Positions 1-7,890 of a DNA stretch of 42,749 bases are shown here, piece by piece (position 1 is the first letter of the stretch; each line of letters begins with the position of its first letter). Below the pieces are notes generated by a model. It searched no databases. It saw only the letters and a list, made by a program, of their open reading frames with translations, and had not been told where the DNA came from. The stretch is from Cytobacillus firmus (GTDB taxonomy: Bacteria > Bacillota > Bacilli > Bacillales > Cytobacillaceae). The translations under genes and the position numbers were made by a program. The stretch spans positions 1 through 42,749 of the forward strand of contig NZ_JAMBOJ010000042.1 of assembly GCF_023715565.1 (NCBI RefSeq), read 5' to 3'.

Positions 1-49
1 GGTAACTTAATTGTATCAGAAGTGGTCCTTATTTTTCTCAAAAACAATC

Positions 50-95
50 AAAGCCGGTGACATTTTACTCGTCGTAAAATGTCACCGGCTTTTTC
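50..95 (+). terminator. Intrinsic terminator of an upstream off-window gene
   Basis: The perfect inverted repeat AAGCCGGTGACATTTTAC (51-68) and its complement (74-91) enclose the 5-base loop TCGTC and run into TTTTTC. The long perfect stem with a rightward T-tract fits a Rho-independent terminator for a rightward gene left of the window. Bases 1-49 hold no recognisable gene. Confidence 0.85.
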
Positions 96-243
96 ATTTC
101 AGAGGTGGGTTTTGTCCCAGCCTCTTTCTGTATGTATTGGCTGGTATGATCTGCTGAGTTGATCTTCGCTGTGGGCACTTGATCCCCGAAAATACTAACG
201 TATTTCCTTCGTGTGGTGTTCTTTCGAGGAAGCCTATACAATG

Positions 244-345
244 TCCTGCGGGAGGAGAGGGAGCCGGGAGACCCCACAGGCGAAGCAGAGGAGCTCTGTT
301 CCTCCCTGCTGGTTCGGCTGCGTGGCTGCAGCGGAAATCAACGGG
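244..345 (+). repeat. Degenerate Bacillaceae intergenic structured repeat
   Basis: This GC-rich stretch lies in a gene-free, low-GC interval. GGGAGGA (250-256) pairs with TCCTCCC (300-306), inner GAGC pairs with GCTC, and between them lies GGAGACCCCACAGGCGAAGC. It is followed by GGCTGCAGCGGAAATCAACG (324-343). From memory, blocks of the type GAGACCCCGCAGGCG...GGCTGCAGCGGAAATCAACG recur in intergenic regions of many Bacillaceae genomes. This copy has diverged but kept its pairing. Family identity is recalled, not searched. The rest of 96-350 holds nothing else I recognise. Confidence 0.5.
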
Positions 346-351
346 CACAAT

Positions 352-768
352 TCAAAGACGCCTTATTAACAACAAAAAATCTCCAAGCTTTTTAAACTTC
401 CCATAAAAAAGAGCCCTGCTGATAAAATACCAGCACACCGCCACACCAGTAATATCCTTAATAACGTCAATCACAGTCGCAGAACGGTACGGTACAAATG
501 ACTGGTGTATCTCATCAAAAATCCCGTAGAAGCACGCCAAAACAGCCAAAAGAATATTCACTCCTGGTGTCAGCTTAACGGCAGTCAACACTGCCAGTAC
601 AAGCAGAACATACAAAATACCAAATTCAATCAGATGCATTGACTCTTTTATAAACCGGTCCACCGCCAAATCCGGCAGCTCCACCACAGCATCAGCAGGC
701 ATGCTGGACAGGATCCAAATTAGCACCATATATAGGAAAGGCAGCACGCGTATTATCCACTTAACCAT
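352..768 (-). CDS. VanZ-family integral membrane protein
   Basis: This 138-residue protein has about four hydrophobic segments and the VanZ-family signatures: HLIEFG near residue 45, and DEIHQ (85-89) followed by R95 and D101 in the loop before the last membrane helix. VanZ itself gives low-level teicoplanin resistance. Most chromosomal homologues in Bacillus have no known function. GGAG lies about 9 bases upstream of the ATG (complement of 766-768). It is transcribed away from spoIIQ and appears to be monocistronic. Family assignment is firm; the role is unknown. Confidence 0.85.
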   Translation of the reverse strand: MVKWIIRVLPFLYMVLIWILSSMPADAVVELPDLAVDRFIKESMHLIEFGILYVLLVLAVLTAVKLTPGVNILLAVLACFYGIFDEIHQSFVPYRSATVIDVIKDITGVAVCWYFISRALFYGKFKKLGDFLLLIRRL

Positions 769-806
769 ACTTCAGTAACTCCTTTAAAAATATTTTCTCA
801 GATCAT

Positions 807-836
807 GCATAATCCAAAAACGTTTGTCGAAAAATA
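807..836 (+). promoter_or_regulatory. Possible sigma-F/G-type forespore promoter of spoIIQ
   Basis: GCATA (807-811) is followed after 15 bases by TCGAAAAATA (827-836). This resembles the forespore sigma pattern GYATA-N14-16-GGnRAnAMTW except for the leading GG. In B. subtilis spoIIQ is transcribed by sigma-F, so the location is right, but the -10 match is imperfect. Confidence 0.4.
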
Positions 837-911
837 AGCCCAAAAAATTTTTTTTGAGAAATGTATATAATCCTCTCAATCTGTTCAGACTGATTGCTGA
901 GGTGATGATAA

Positions 912-1796
912 ATGAGAGAGGAAGAAAAGAAACGATCTTCTCAAGATTCCAGCTTTAAACGCTTTATGAAAAAGCGGTGGGCATTCCCAGCTATCTACAT
1001 TGCAAGTGCAGCCATCATTCTAACCGGTGTTCTTTGGTACCAGACTAGCGACAACGCTACAGACACTGACAGCTACGATTACGAAGCCACTGATATTACC
1101 GGCAAAAAGTACGACGAGCCAGCATTGGAAGTTAACCGTGCAATGGAAAACTTCGTAATGCCTGTCAAAGACCCAGACTCAGCTGTCATTCAAAAACAAT
1201 TCTATGACTATGACGGCAAGGCGGAAGAACAGGAAGCTGCTCTAGTATTTTACAATAACACATACCATCCGAACACAGGTATTGATATTGCCACTAAGGA
1301 TGGGGAAACATTTGATGTCCTTGCTGCATTAAGCGGAAAAGTTACCAAGGTAGAAGAAGATTCACTATTGGGCAATGTCATTGAAGTGGAGCATGACAAA
1401 GGAATTGTAACACAATATCAATCTGTTACAGAGATGAATGTTAAGGTTGGCGACCAGGTAGAACAAGGTGATGTCCTTGCAAAGGCAGGCGAAAGCTTGT
1501 TTAATGAAGAAGCAGGCGTACATGTACACTTTGAAATCCGTAAAGACGGAACACCGGTCAATCCGCTAGATTTCTTCAATAAGCCGCTAAGCTCTTTACA
1601 GGAGCTAGATACTGCTGACAAAGCAGATGCAGAGGAAAACAGCGGTGCAACTGAAGAAAACGATGAGGCTGCTCCATCTGAGGACAAGTCTTCCGAAGAA
1701 TCCGCAGATGAAGATGCCGGAAATACGGACGAAGACGAAGGTCAAACTGACGACCAAGTTGAAGAAGACACTGCAACTGAATCAACTGACGCATAA
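912..1796 (+). CDS. spoIIQ: Stage II sporulation protein Q, forespore LytM-domain protein
   Basis: SpoIIQ sits in the forespore outer membrane and binds SpoIIIAH across the intermembrane space. This supports engulfment and sigma-G activity. The 294-residue product has a basic N-terminus, one membrane segment (about 25-42), a LytM/M23 domain (about 110-222) and an unusually long acidic tail (about 230-294). The HxH zinc motif is present (H204, H206), as is D125 in TGID. The canonical first His, four residues before that Asp, is Asn121, and a His occurs instead at 119. This suggests a degenerate metal site, as known for B. subtilis SpoIIQ. RBS GAGGTGATG precedes the ATG. A terminator follows directly. 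The next genes match Bacillus synteny only loosely. Identification is confident. Confidence 0.93.
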   Translation: MREEEKKRSSQDSSFKRFMKKRWAFPAIYIASAAIILTGVLWYQTSDNATDTDSYDYEATDITGKKYDEPALEVNRAMENFVMPVKDPDSAVIQKQFYDYDGKAEEQEAALVFYNNTYHPNTGIDIATKDGETFDVLAALSGKVTKVEEDSLLGNVIEVEHDKGIVTQYQSVTEMNVKVGDQVEQGDVLAKAGESLFNEEAGVHVHFEIRKDGTPVNPLDFFNKPLSSLQELDTADKADAEENSGATEENDEAAPSEDKSSEESADEDAGNTDEDEGQTDDQVEEDTATESTDA

Positions 1797-1802
1797 TAAT
1801 AG

Positions 1803-1832
1803 AGAGTCTGCCGAAATGGCAGGCTCTTTTTT
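1803..1832 (+). terminator. spoIIQ terminator
   Basis: AGAGTCTGCC (1803-1812) pairs with GGCAGGCTCT (1818-1827) around GAAAT and is followed by a T-tract, starting 6 bases after the spoIIQ stop codon. Confidence 0.9.
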
Positions 1833-1833
1833 G

Positions 1834-1863
1834 GGTGACAGGCACCACCCGAATTTTGTCGAA
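1834..1863 (+). repeat. REP-like element, copy 1 (full)
   Basis: GGTGACAGGCACC (1834-1846) is joined to ACCCGAATTTTGTCGAA (1847-1863). GGTG and CACC can form a 4-bp hairpin, and CGA/TCG a second one. Essentially the same 30-base unit occurs at 15594-15623, at 21077-21106, and inverted at 25160-25189 beside a RAYT transposase gene. This copy sits directly after the T-tract of the spoIIQ terminator. Confidence 0.85.
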
Positions 1864-1873
1864 CTGATACTTT

Positions 1874-1902
1874 TAGACAATTCTATCTTCATCCTGTATA
1901 AT
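1874..1902 (+). promoter_or_regulatory. Sigma-A promoter of pcp
   Basis: TAGACA (1874-1879), a 17-base spacer and a perfect TATAAT (1897-1902) lie about 38 bases before the pcp start codon. No gene or terminator lies between them, so this is the likely pcp promoter. Confidence 0.8.
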
Positions 1903-1939
1903 ATTTCGATAAACGAAGTGCTATACAGGGGGAGAAGAC

Positions 1940-2545
1940 ATGAAGAAGCTGCTGTTAACAGGTTTTGAACCTTTTCTTGATTTTCCGATCAATCCTACAG
2001 AAAAGATTGTGAATGCATTGCATGGCAAAACGATTGGAAACTATGAAATTATAGGACTTCTGCTGCCGGTGGATTTCAATCTCGCACCACAGAAAATAGT
2101 AGAGGAAGTGGCCGGTAAAAAGCCGGATGCAGTGATTTCTCTTGGGCTGGCTGCCGGACGGACAGGGATTACTCCTGAGAGAATCGCGATCAATTGCCAG
2201 GATGGTGAGCCGGATAATAGCGGAGTCGCACCTGAAGACAAACTGATAGAGGAAAATGGCCCTGATGGCTATTTTTCCACCCTGCCGATCCGGCGGATGG
2301 TTAATAGACTTAAGGAAGCAGGATACCCTGCATCCATCTCAAACACAGCGGGGACTTATCTATGCAACAATATAATGTATTCCGTGCTGCACCTGTTAAA
2401 ATCGACAAACACTGAATTACCGGCGGGCTTTGTGCACATACCTGCATCCCATGCACTGGCGGCTGCAAGTAAAAGAAGCATGGCAAGCTGGTCAGATGCC
2501 GATCTGCTGGAGGCAATTACGCTGATCATTATAGAATTGGACTAA
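1940..2545 (+). CDS. pcp: Pyroglutamyl-peptidase I
   Basis: Peptidase family C15 is a cytoplasmic cysteine peptidase that removes N-terminal pyroglutamate from peptides. The 201-residue length is typical. The catalytic triad is visible as E80 (in TPERIAIN), C142 (in TYLCNN) and H166 (in FVHIPASH). The N-terminal LLTGFEPF motif is also characteristic. RBS GGGGGAG precedes the ATG. The gene has its own promoter and terminator and is probably a single-gene unit. Function is confident from the triad. Confidence 0.95.
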   Translation: MKKLLLTGFEPFLDFPINPTEKIVNALHGKTIGNYEIIGLLLPVDFNLAPQKIVEEVAGKKPDAVISLGLAAGRTGITPERIAINCQDGEPDNSGVAPEDKLIEENGPDGYFSTLPIRRMVNRLKEAGYPASISNTAGTYLCNNIMYSVLHLLKSTNTELPAGFVHIPASHALAAASKRSMASWSDADLLEAITLIIIELD

Positions 2546-2546
2546 G

Positions 2547-2568
2547 GAGCCGGAGGGGCTCTTTTTTT
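2547..2568 (+). terminator. pcp terminator
   Basis: GAGCC (2547-2551) pairs with GGCTC (2557-2561) and a T-rich run follows, immediately after the pcp stop codon. Confidence 0.75.
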
Positions 2569-2697
2569 CTGGGCATTTTTCATTATTACTATAGTGTTTT
2601 CCTCTAATACCCTAAAGCCTTCTCCAGCTATTTTTACTGAAAAAACCTTATATATCAAAGTCCTTCAAAAATATTTATATTTTTTCACGGCATGTAC

Positions 2698-2726
2698 TTG
2701 ACCTGAAAATGATTTTTGTACATAAT
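2698..2726 (+). promoter_or_regulatory. Probable sigma-A promoter of the symporter operon
   Basis: TTGACC (2698-2703), a 17-base spacer and CATAAT (2721-2726) lie upstream of the small membrane gene that opens the symporter operon. Bases 2569-2697 are AT-rich and show nothing else. Confidence 0.55.
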
Positions 2727-2841
2727 AAAGTATGAATTTTCTTAAAATTAAATGAAATCAGAAAACATTACACCCATTTTAAAACTCAATGCGGAAAGCA
2801 GCGGAAAAATGACAGCGCTTTCTAAAAAGGGGGATACCGAA

Positions 2842-3024
2842 TTGCTTCCGTTACTGGCTATGATGATCATTACAGGAACTTGCCTTTTTCTTGCTTTAAG
2901 GAAGAAAAGGCCAATCTTCCTGGCAGTCCCATTTCTATCAATTTTTGCTTACTTCCTCGTTCAAATCATTCTTGTTCCCGCACCTTTCATGGAAACAGTC
3001 AAATTTATTTTCAGTTTAAGGTAA
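2842..3024 (+). CDS. Small two-helix membrane protein of unknown function
   Basis: From TTG 2842 the product is 60 residues with two hydrophobic segments separated by a basic KKRP turn. An in-frame ATG at 2752 would add 30 polar residues but has no ribosome binding site, whereas AAAAAGGGGG ends 8 bases before the TTG. It precedes the DUF4212 and symporter genes on the same strand, so it may be co-transcribed. I do not recognise a family. Codon use and the good RBS argue that it is real. Confidence 0.6.
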   Translation: MLPLLAMMIITGTCLFLALRKKRPIFLAVPFLSIFAYFLVQIILVPAPFMETVKFIFSLR

Positions 3025-3162
3025 TGGTTTTATCCGGGTCCGGATAATGGGTCCGGTGAAATAGCAGCGATTCGGCTGCATACATCACAATGAAGGAGTG
3101 GTTTTGGACCAAATCGTCAGTATTTGAATGCAGATTTATTATTTTTACCGGGGGTGGAGTTT

Positions 3163-3465
3163 TTGAAGAAAATCGATAAAAAAGTAGCGGATAGTTATTT
3201 CCGTGAAAAGACTCGCAATATGATCATTTATTTTGCTATTGGCTTTCTTGCCTCTTTCGGCGTAGTCTTCTTTGCAGAACCATTAAGCGATATTACCATT
3301 AACGGATTCCCATTCCATTACTTTATGGGCGCACAGGGAGCTGTACTGACATTTATCATTCTGCTGTTTGTTAATGCAAAAATGGGAGATGCGATTGACC
3401 GGAAATATGGAATTGACGAAAGCAAAAATGAACAAATCAGTTCAGGGAAAGTTCTTGATCATTAA
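3163..3465 (+). CDS. DUF4212 small subunit of sodium:solute symporter
   Basis: This 100-residue protein has two membrane segments. The pattern DSYFREKTRN, a helix ending SFGVVFFAEPL, NGFPFHYFMGAQG, a second helix and DRKYGI is characteristic of DUF4212, the putative small subunit encoded beside VC_2705-type sodium:solute symporters. The open frame extends to TTG 3124, but GGGGGTGGAG immediately precedes TTG 3163, giving the family-typical start MKKIDKK. A short GC-rich inverted repeat (ATCCGGGTCCGGAT, 3032-3045) lies upstream. Probably translated with the next gene as one transporter. Confidence 0.85.
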   Translation: MKKIDKKVADSYFREKTRNMIIYFAIGFLASFGVVFFAEPLSDITINGFPFHYFMGAQGAVLTFIILLFVNAKMGDAIDRKYGIDESKNEQISSGKVLDH

Positions 3466-3558
3466 TTAACGGAAAATGAGCGGCTGTTCAGGCTTCCGCT
3501 ATTCAGAGAAATAAAAGGGGCTTCATAAAAAAATCAATCGAAAAAAAGGGGGATGTTC

Positions 3559-5229
3559 TTGGATACACAGTTTTTGGTCTCATTAGCCATCATTTTAGCT
3601 ACATTTGCTTTATATATCGGCATAGCCATTTACAATAAAGCCAAAGAGACGTCTGAGTTCTATGTTGCCGGCCGCGGAGTGCCGCCTATCTTTAATGGAA
3701 TGGCGATTGGTGCTGACTGGATGAGTGCCGCTTCCTTTATCGGGATGGCGGGAACCATCATGCTTCTGGGCTATGACGGCCTTGCCTATATTATGGGCTG
3801 GACGGGCGGGTATCTGCTCTTAACCTTCCTGCTGGCACCACAGCTGAGGAAGTACGGCCGCTACACAGTTCCGGAATTCATCGGCGACCGGTTTGACAGC
3901 CACACAGCACGGGTGATTGCAGCCATATGTACAATTATCATCAGTTTCACCTATTCGATTGGCCAGCTTTCCGGTTCGGGAGTGGTAATTGGCCGCCTGT
4001 TTGAAATTGATGCAAAGCTTGGAACCATGATTGGTGTCGTTCTGATTGCCTTTTATGCAGCATTCGGAGGCATGAAGGGTATAACATGGACACAGGTTGC
4101 TCAGTATGTCATTTTAATTATTGCTTACTTAATTCCGGTCATTTTCATGGCGTTGCAATTAACAGGGAACCCTCTGCCGTGGATTTCCTATGGTGATATT
4201 GTCGGGAAAATGGGCGAGCTTGACCGTGAATTGGGAATATCTGAATACTTTGCGCCATTTACCAATGGAACAAAGTGGCAGTTCCTTGCCCTAATGTTTA
4301 CCCTGATGGCTGGTACTGCAGGCCTTCCGCACGTTATTGTCCGTTTCTATACGGTATCAACGATGAAGGCTGCCCGCTGGTCTGGGGCATGGGCATTGCT
4401 GTTCATCGGCTTGCTTTATCTGTCTGCACCTGCATACGCAGCATTCTCCCGTTTTATTTTAATGACACAGGTTGCCGGCAGCAAAATTACAGAACTGCCT
4501 GCCTGGACGAAGACATGGGTGGATACAGGTAAGCTGCAGGTAGCGGATGGCAATGGAGATGGAATCCTTCAATGGCAGGAACTCATTATCTCGAATGATA
4601 TTGTGGTTATGGCGACACCGGAAATTGCCAATCTTGGCATGTTTGTCATCGGGCTTGTGGCAGCAGGGGCAATGGCTGCTGCATTATCAACGGCCGGAGG
4701 TCTGATGATTTCGATTTCTTCCGCATTTGCTCATGATATTTTTTACCGGGTGCTGAAACCAAATTCAACTGAAAAGACTCGCCTTTCCGTTGCCCGCTGG
4801 TCCATCGTCATCGCCACTCTTTTAGCTGGTGTGATCGCGCTTAACCCGCCGGGAGCCATTACACAAATTGTCGCTTGGGCATTTGCGCTTGCAACAGGGA
4901 CATTCTTCCCGGCACTCGTTCTCGGTGTTTGGTGGAAGCGATCAAATTCACAGGGCGTTATTGCCGGCCTGCTGGTCGGTTTAGGTGTTACGCTGGCGTA
5001 CATCTTTGCAGCAAAATATGGAGGCTTTACTATTCTGGGAATTATTGATACAGGTGCCGGTGTGTTTGGTGCTGCAGCTGCATTTGCAGCTAATATCATA
5101 GTTTCTCTCATGACAGCCGCTCCTTCGCAAAAAATTCAGGAGGAAGTTATGGATCTTCGCTATCCGGAGCAAATGGTATATAAAAATGGTGAAGTATGGA
5201 TGAACGATGATGGATCAAAATCTGTATAA
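3559..5229 (+). CDS. Sodium:solute symporter (VC_2705/ActP-like) with an EF-hand-like loop
   Basis: This 556-residue membrane protein of the SSS family has about 13 hydrophobic segments. Family motifs include EFYVAGRGVPP, NGMAIGADWMSAASFIG, GQLSGSG and GLPHVIVRFY. The subfamily paired with DUF4212 is thought to import acetate or a similar monocarboxylate with sodium; the substrate here is inferred. A hydrophilic insert between helices contains DGNGDGILQWQE (residues 332-343 counted from ATG 3553), which matches a canonical 12-residue EF-hand loop. The start is taken as TTG 3559 because AAAGGGGG directly abuts ATG 3553. The 3' end overlaps the next gene by 23 bases, indicating coupling. Confidence 0.9.
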   Translation: MDTQFLVSLAIILATFALYIGIAIYNKAKETSEFYVAGRGVPPIFNGMAIGADWMSAASFIGMAGTIMLLGYDGLAYIMGWTGGYLLLTFLLAPQLRKYGRYTVPEFIGDRFDSHTARVIAAICTIIISFTYSIGQLSGSGVVIGRLFEIDAKLGTMIGVVLIAFYAAFGGMKGITWTQVAQYVILIIAYLIPVIFMALQLTGNPLPWISYGDIVGKMGELDRELGISEYFAPFTNGTKWQFLALMFTLMAGTAGLPHVIVRFYTVSTMKAARWSGAWALLFIGLLYLSAPAYAAFSRFILMTQVAGSKITELPAWTKTWVDTGKLQVADGNGDGILQWQELIISNDIVVMATPEIANLGMFVIGLVAAGAMAAALSTAGGLMISISSAFAHDIFYRVLKPNSTEKTRLSVARWSIVIATLLAGVIALNPPGAITQIVAWAFALATGTFFPALVLGVWWKRSNSQGVIAGLLVGLGVTLAYIFAAKYGGFTILGIIDTGAGVFGAAAAFAANIIVSLMTAAPSQKIQEEVMDLRYPEQMVYKNGEVWMNDDGSKSV

Positions 5230-7117
5230 CTTATACAATTTGGAGGCTGTGCGGTTTCACCCCTTTTTTCATGGGGTGGAAACTGACACGGCCCTTTCAC
5301 TTCTGACCATGTGTGAAGTACGCCACTACAAAAAGAATGATATGATCCTGAAAAAAAATAAACCGCGAGAAGGCCTTCTGCTCCTTTTAGAGGGTCTTTC
5401 AGAGGTATTAGTGAAAAACGACCACAGCGGGAGGGAGGAAGTGCTCGAAGTGGTCCAAACAGGAGAGCTGATTGGTTTTTCCAGCCTTGCTGATTTTCTG
5501 GGTTTCTCCAAACCAACTTCTGCAGAGCTTGTTGAGGTCAAAGCCTCCAGTGAGGTAAGAGCGATCTTCATTCCGTTTGAAGTGGTGAGAAAAAGATGGG
5601 ATGATCCTGCAGTTCATGATTATCTGCTGACTCAGGTAGCCGTCAGATTGAAGGATGTATACACGTCACTTGCAGAACAGGTCAAGCTTGCGAAAGATTA
5701 TGGGGAAAACGAGGCATTCATGATCAGGGTACAGGATGTCATGAGCAGTGAGGCAGCCACTGTCAGTCCTGAAGTAACCATTCAGGAGGCTGCGCGGCTC
5801 ATGCAAAAAAGAAAGATTAGCTCGGTCCTCGTTACAGAAAAGGACAGCTTAAAAGGAATTATTACGGAAAGAGACATTGTAGAGTGGGTGGCAGCCGAAG
5901 GGACCGATATTACTGCTCCGGCGAGCAATATTATGACAGCGGGTCCAGTCACGGTATCCAGGTTTGCTTATTATTATGACGCCCTTTCGCTGATTCTTTT
6001 CAAAGGAATCAAACATCTGCCGGTAATGGAAGATTCAAAGGTCGCCGGGATTGTGACCTTATCAGATTTGCTGAGAAAGAAAAATGAAAATGTGATAAAG
6101 ACAGTTCAAAAAATCGAAACAGCTGATCGGAACAGCCTTCCGCAAGTGAAAACCGGCATCTATGAGATACTTGATTCCTTAATAAGAGATCGTGTTCCTA
6201 TATTAAAAACACTTGAAATCATAACAAAGCTATACAATCGCCTTGCATGCAGAGTTATATCACTATCAATTTCCGAACTGAGGGAAAAGGGCTTACAGCA
6301 GCCATGCGAATTCTCTTTCTATCATATGGGCGCAAGCGGCCGGGAAGAGCAGTTCATACTCACAGATCAGGATCATTTCCTGGTTTATGAAAGCCAATCG
6401 GAGGAAGCCGACGTTTTTTTTGAAGAGCTGGGCAAAAGGGTCACTTCTAACATGGAAAGTGCCGGTTATGCACGATGCAAAGGGCTTATGATGTGCAGTG
6501 AGGAGAAATGGAGGGGGTCGCTGGCAGTATGGCAGGAGCGGCTGCGAACCTGGATGCTTCAATCCACTAATGACAATTTATTGTTAGCACAAAACTTTTT
6601 CTCCTACCGGTTCATTGCGGGGAGTGAAGGGCTGCATGAAAAATTTGAAGCAATGACTCAGGAGCAGATGAAAAGATCCAGGATTTTTTTATACCGTCTG
6701 GCACAGCTTGAAAGGGAACATCCCGTTCCCACGCTGGATCAGCCGCTCCGTTCCTTATTTAAACTGCAGCGCAAAAGCATGGATATGAAAAAAGAAGTTT
6801 TATTTCCTTATCATCATAGCCTGCAGATACTCTCTTTAATGAATGGGAAACTATCAGGCACACCGCTTGAAAAAATAGATTTTCTGCAGGAAAGGCAGGT
6901 ATTTTCAAAGGAGTTTGCACACGATTTGAGAGGATCAGTAAGCACTATACTTACGTTGTATGTCACCCAGCGCTGGCAGCAGGAAAAGAGCGGTGCCTCA
7001 CCATCTTCCGTTATCTCTTTTTCCAGAATGTTTACCCGTGAAAAAGAAGAATTGATTCTAAGCTTAAAGACATTAAAGGATTTACAGAGCCAGGCAATGG
7101 CAAGATTCACATTATAG
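5207..7117 (+). CDS. cNMP-binding/CBS-pair/DUF294 nucleotidyltransferase-like signalling protein
   Basis: This 636-residue cytoplasmic protein has four parts: a cNMP-binding-like domain (about 20-135), two CBS motifs (about 175-300; VMSSEAATVSPEVTIQEAA and NIMTAGPVTVSR), a DUF294 nucleotidyltransferase-like domain (about 315-450) with GASGREEQ (375-382) and TDQD (386-389), and a DUF294 C-terminal domain to the end. This resembles GlnD-type nucleotidyltransferases, with a probable metal-binding D-Q-D. CBS pairs usually sense adenine nucleotides. It overlaps the symporter gene and is followed by the exonuclease gene, a widespread neighbourhood. It probably couples energy or nucleotide state to uptake, but its target is unknown. 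ATG 5207 or 5210 may be used; the RBS is weak, as expected for coupled translation. Confidence 0.85.
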   Translation: MMDQNLYNLYNLEAVRFHPFFHGVETDTALSLLTMCEVRHYKKNDMILKKNKPREGLLLLLEGLSEVLVKNDHSGREEVLEVVQTGELIGFSSLADFLGFSKPTSAELVEVKASSEVRAIFIPFEVVRKRWDDPAVHDYLLTQVAVRLKDVYTSLAEQVKLAKDYGENEAFMIRVQDVMSSEAATVSPEVTIQEAARLMQKRKISSVLVTEKDSLKGIITERDIVEWVAAEGTDITAPASNIMTAGPVTVSRFAYYYDALSLILFKGIKHLPVMEDSKVAGIVTLSDLLRKKNENVIKTVQKIETADRNSLPQVKTGIYEILDSLIRDRVPILKTLEIITKLYNRLACRVISLSISELREKGLQQPCEFSFYHMGASGREEQFILTDQDHFLVYESQSEEADVFFEELGKRVTSNMESAGYARCKGLMMCSEEKWRGSLAVWQERLRTWMLQSTNDNLLLAQNFFSYRFIAGSEGLHEKFEAMTQEQMKRSRIFLYRLAQLEREHPVPTLDQPLRSLFKLQRKSMDMKKEVLFPYHHSLQILSLMNGKLSGTPLEKIDFLQERQVFSKEFAHDLRGSVSTILTLYVTQRWQQEKSGASPSSVISFSRMFTREKEELILSLKTLKDLQSQAMARFTL

Positions 7118-7135
7118 CTTTAAAAGGAGGCTGGT

Positions 7136-7801
7136 ATGTTTTTTCTCAGAAAAAACGTGTCATGTTCATTAAGATACGAAAGTATTCCATTATCCACTCC
7201 CTTTGAAGATTTGAATTTTATAGTCTTTGATACGGAAACAACAGGATTTCAGGTTTCTGCGGCAGACCGGATCATTGAAATTGGCGCCGTCCCGGTAAAA
7301 GGATTTCAAGTGCAGGAAAAGGACCTTTTTCAGACATATGTTAACCCAAAACGACAAATTTCTCGGGAAATAAAAGAACTCACCTCTATTACCGATGAGC
7401 TGGTCAAAGATGCTCCGAAGGCTTTAGAAGCTATTCAGAGCTTTTTTGAGTATGTCGAATCAAGGGAGGCTGTATGCCTGATAGGGCACTATGTTAGCTT
7501 CGATGCCTTGGCTATTAAAAGTGAATGTAAACGGGAGAAGCATGCGTTAAAAAATTTCCTGACCATTGATACTCTGGATCTGATTGGCTTTATAGCTCCA
7601 TCCTTTGATATGCGCGACCTTGAACGGTATGCCATGGCATTTGGCACCCGCATATATGACCGGCATCGCGCCGCTGGTGATGCTTTGACGACTGCTTATC
7701 TATTTGTTGAACTGCTTTATCAATTTCAGCAGAGGGGACATAGAACCTGGGGTGAGTTGATTAAAGCCACTGACAGTCAAATGAGATCACTGCATTATTA
7801 A
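7136..7801 (+). CDS. DEDDh 3'-5' exonuclease, DnaQ-like
   Basis: This 221-residue exonuclease domain has all acidic residues of the DEDDh class: D32 and E34 (FDTETTG), D123 (SFDA), H177 and D182 (DRHRAAGDA). This fold covers the polymerase III epsilon proofreading subunit and free-standing RNA or DNA exonucleases. A short N-terminal extension precedes the domain and there is no polymerase or helicase fusion. AAAAGGAGG lies 6 bases before the ATG and 18 bases after the DUF294 gene, so it closes the operon. The substrate and the link to the transporter are unknown. Confidence 0.88.
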   Translation: MFFLRKNVSCSLRYESIPLSTPFEDLNFIVFDTETTGFQVSAADRIIEIGAVPVKGFQVQEKDLFQTYVNPKRQISREIKELTSITDELVKDAPKALEAIQSFFEYVESREAVCLIGHYVSFDALAIKSECKREKHALKNFLTIDTLDLIGFIAPSFDMRDLERYAMAFGTRIYDRHRAAGDALTTAYLFVELLYQFQQRGHRTWGELIKATDSQMRSLHY

Positions 7802-7860
7802 GCATCAGATTTACGTGGTTGGAATGTTGATGAGCGGGTGGGTGATGTGGTTAACGAAGA

Positions 7861-7882
7861 AAAGCCGGCTAAATCCGGCTTT
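7861..7882 (-). terminator. Terminator of the leftward LysM gene
   Basis: AAAGCCGG (7861-7868) pairs with CCGGCTTT (7875-7882) around CTAAAT. Read leftwards, the stem is followed by TTTTCTTCG, fitting termination of the LysM gene. The rightward side lacks a strong T-tract, though it may also slow transcripts of the exonuclease operon. Confidence 0.75.
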
Positions 7883-7890
7883 CCATTCAT

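Noticed and set aside
3104-3127. Seven-codon leader peptide (TTG to TGA) before the DUF4212 gene, with GAAGGAGT upstream
   Set aside because: Too short and without attenuation hairpins or regulatory codons; it could easily arise by chance.
5100-5229. Frameshift or fusion between the symporter and the DUF294 gene because they overlap
   Set aside because: Both proteins are complete at their ends, and a 23-base overlap is consistent with ordinary translational coupling.
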